In this document: piece by piece, positions 62,330-64,000 of the stretch | How the letters are laid out: each line of letters begins with the position of its first letter | How positions within the stretch are numbered: position 1 is the stretch's first letter | NCBI RefSeq assembly: GCF_003634045.1 | Contig: NZ_RBIM01000007.1 | Span: 124,001-188,000 of the forward strand | Reading direction: 5' to 3' | Source: Maricaulis maris | Lineage (GTDB): Bacteria; Pseudomonadota; Alphaproteobacteria; Caulobacterales; Maricaulaceae | Length of the DNA stretch: 64,000 nt | The notes under the pieces: model-generated | Databases searched by the model: none | What the model was told of the DNA's origin: nothing | The model's input: the letters and a program-made list of their open reading frames with translations, nothing else | Translations under genes and position numbers: made by a program

Positions 62330-62839
62330 ATGCCCACCGCGCTCAAACGCCTCTTCGGACGCAATCCTTGGCGCGCCATCGGGGCGTGGCTTCTGACCTG
62401 TTACCTGGTCTCGGTGGTGGTGATCGCCGGTTTCGCCCTTCTCGCGGTGTTCGATGCCGGGAGTGATGCAGGACGGCAAAACTACTGGGTCACCGTGACC
62501 ATGGCGCCGGTGTGGGGCCTGTTCGGCGGTGTTGTCACCGCACTGGTTTCCGCCCTGCCGGTCTGGGGGCTGGTCAGCCTGTTCCGGGGCCTGAAATGGC
62601 CGCGGCCGCTGAGCGAATTGATCGCCGGTTCGCTGCTCTCCCTTGTCCTGCTGCAGCTCCTCGTCGGCACCCTGAACTTCGGTGCAGCTGAGGGACCAAG
62701 CCCCTTTCCGCTCTGGCTCTACCTTGTCTTCCTCGCCGTCGGCGCGGCCGCCGGCTGGTGCTATTGGCGCCTCGCCGGGCGTCCCGGACGCCCGACCGAT
62801 GAAGCAGCGGATGCGGTGAAGGCGCGGGTGTTTGACTAG
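62330..62839 (+). CDS. Tandem membrane protein family, member 4
   Basis: This 169-residue protein has four predicted segments, from AWLLTCYLVSVVVIAGFALL to WLYLVFLAVGAAAGWCYWRL, and ends WRLAGRPGRPTDEAADAVKA plus RVFD. The C-terminal HVFG/RVFD ending and RNPWRAIGAWLLTCY/KAPWRAFAAWFLACY show it is closest to member 2. AGGAG precedes the ATG by nine bases. It converges on the pentapeptide protein gene with three bases of overlap at the ends. Confidence 0.75.
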   Translation: MPTALKRLFGRNPWRAIGAWLLTCYLVSVVVIAGFALLAVFDAGSDAGRQNYWVTVTMAPVWGLFGGVVTALVSALPVWGLVSLFRGLKWPRPLSELIAGSLLSLVLLQLLVGTLNFGAAEGPSPFPLWLYLVFLAVGAAAGWCYWRLAGRPGRPTDEAADAVKARVFD

Positions 62840-64000
62840 CTGATCTGGAAACGCCGGCGCAGGGTCAACAGGAAGAGAAAGGCCAGCGGCAGGGCGAGCA
62901 GACGGTGAATGAGGCGCACCAGGGCGAACCAGTAGGCGTGTCCGTCAGCATTGGGGCCTTCAAGGCGCCGCGTCCAGGGATGGTGTCCGCCGGGATTGAC
63001 CACGGGCACGACAGTCATCTCCAGCCCGTAAAGCGCCGGGCCGAGCAAGCCGGTGCGGCCTTCCTGGCGCCAATAGGCGGTCCAGCGATCGTCCGTCGGT
63101 GACGCGTCCTCCTGCGCCCCGATCAGGCGGGGCGTTTGATGCAGGGCGACAGGGGTTTGCGGTGCAGGCAGGGGCGGCGCGGTGACGGCGAGGGCGAGAT
63201 AGCTGGCCGCACTCGCAAGCCAGACCACACCCATCCATCCCAGAACCCGGGTCAGGCTCTGGCCGTAATCGGTGACGGCGCCGTAAAGCCGCGCGAAGAC
63301 AGCCTCCCAGGCTGTGACGTCGGTATCGCGGCCTTCGTCGTCGCTTCGCCCGGTCAAGCGCCGGGCCTGGCGGGCCTTCAGCTCGAGGGCGAAAAAGCGC
63401 TGTTCCTCCGCACTCGCCCCGATCTTCGCTGAAAGGCGTTTCAGGGTGCGATAATCGGACTCGTAAAGGTTCGCCTCCAAGCCACGATCATCGAAGCGGG
63501 CCTTGGCCGCGTCGTAGGTCTCATTGAACTGCGCTCGGGCTTTATCCGGCAGGCCGCCGTCACCAGCCCGACGCTCGATTTCGTCCCATAACTCTTCGCG
63601 TGACGGGAAGGGGATGTAGTCGGGCGCGTGCGGGGCTTTTCGTCCCAGCCATGACCTGACGGTGGCATCGACTTGGCGCCAGGCCCTGTCCCAGCCGGGA
63701 AAGCGGCGCGGACGCATCGGCGTGCCAAAGCGAAAGCGGGCCATTTTCCAGCGCACGCCTTCATGCAGGCTGACGCCGTGAAAGCTCGACCGCCCGAAGA
63801 ATTTGACTCCCTCGAAATCGGGCTCAGAGGAAAACACCCGATCCGAAAAATCCGCAGTCCCGAAAATGCGGGCATTGCCGAGTTTGAAACTGGCAAGCGC
63901 GCCCGCTTCGGCCCGGGCCCCGGGTGTGGTCAGCCAAATCTGCGAGACATCGCGACCGGATTGCGTTGTCCCTTCGGAGGCGCGGGCAGAGGTGTCGCCA
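62836..64000 (-). CDS. Pentapeptide-repeat membrane protein (N-terminus beyond window)
   Basis: On the minus strand the frame is open to the window edge, so the gene is partial; the in-frame GTG at 63837 is internal. The first visible part, with NARIFGTADFSDRVF and PDFEGVKFFGRSSFHGVSL, shows a five-residue periodicity with F/L at the centre, as in pentapeptide repeats. Next come DYRTLKRLSAKIGASAEEQR and FFALELKARQ, a module common at the end of such proteins, and two membrane segments (LGWMGVVWLASAASYLALAV and the extreme C-terminus). Function unknown. Confidence 0.75.
   Translation of the reverse strand, partial: GDTSARASEGTTQSGRDVSQIWLTTPGARAEAGALASFKLGNARIFGTADFSDRVFSSEPDFEGVKFFGRSSFHGVSLHEGVRWKMARFRFGTPMRPRRFPGWDRAWRQVDATVRSWLGRKAPHAPDYIPFPSREELWDEIERRAGDGGLPDKARAQFNETYDAAKARFDDRGLEANLYESDYRTLKRLSAKIGASAEEQRFFALELKARQARRLTGRSDDEGRDTDVTAWEAVFARLYGAVTDYGQSLTRVLGWMGVVWLASAASYLALAVTAPPLPAPQTPVALHQTPRLIGAQEDASPTDDRWTAYWRQEGRTGLLGPALYGLEMTVVPVVNPGGHHPWTRRLEGPNADGHAYWFALVRLIHRLLALPLAFLFLLTLRRRFQIS

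Overview
The window is about 64 kb of GC-rich DNA with densely packed genes that often overlap by the four bases ATGA. It looks like the chromosome of an alphaproteobacterium of the Caulobacterales/Hyphomonadaceae type, possibly close to Maricaulis. The clues are a gene transfer agent (GTA) cluster, a PleC/DivJ-type histidine kinase, the gene order ccmE - htrA - response regulator - kinase - glnE, a class II DAHP synthase and GTG/TTG starts. The genus is inferred from gene content; no database was searched.

Layout. 1-12106: most of a GTA (domesticated prophage) structural cluster, from the end of a gp3.5-position gene through prohead protease, capsid, adaptor, tail terminator, tail tube, tail chaperones, tape measure, baseplate, hub and peptidase to the large fibre/TIM-barrel protein. 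Three accessory insertions break it: palindromic repeats before the protease; repeats plus an antisense membrane gene between capsid and adaptor; and, between tail terminator and tail tube, a 25-codon ORF encoding four EGTNR-like repeats, two terminators and a membrane protein. No gp7 (stopper) gene is present. 12183-28588: a DnaJ-domain co-chaperone, a PepSY protein with a response regulator and sensor kinase, a hypothetical protein, a methyltransferase, ccmE, a hydrolase-OsmC fusion, an htrA-regulator-kinase operon behind an 11-bp-spaced direct repeat, glnE, and an EF-hand/ECF sigma/anti-sigma/periplasmic sensor operon resembling CnrYXH. 28617-34189 (minus): a PleC-like PAS kinase, a single-domain response regulator, a PAS-EAL phosphodiesterase and a conserved hypothetical protein.

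34347-46984: dusA, a TauE/SafE transporter, a retropepsin-like membrane protease, DUF1289, a nucleoside transporter, a repeat-filled gap with a lipoprotein, an acyltransferase, a thioesterase, DUF3253, a 4-Cys uracil-DNA glycosylase family protein, a leucine-dehydrogenase-like enzyme and a ferric iron ABC transporter behind a possible Fur box. 47177-60334: tRNA-Val(CAC), a small conserved protein, phosphoglycolate phosphatase, the glmU-gabD-rpiA-gor-DAHP synthase run, HU, an oxidoreductase, a membrane protein, a Gfo/Idh/MocA oxidoreductase and glutamine-dependent NAD synthetase. 60655-62839: four tandem small membrane proteins that share a C-terminal signature, one of them frameshifted, behind a hairpin that abuts the first ribosome binding site. 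The window ends inside a pentapeptide-repeat-type membrane protein on the minus strand.

Four families of dispersed palindromic repeats (called A to D here) fill nearly every gap longer than 300 bases. Family A keeps its stem through paired base changes, and one copy carries its loop in the opposite orientation relative to its ends. The most novel-looking items are the EGTNR peptide ORF inside the GTA cluster, the family A repeats, and the tandem membrane-protein family.
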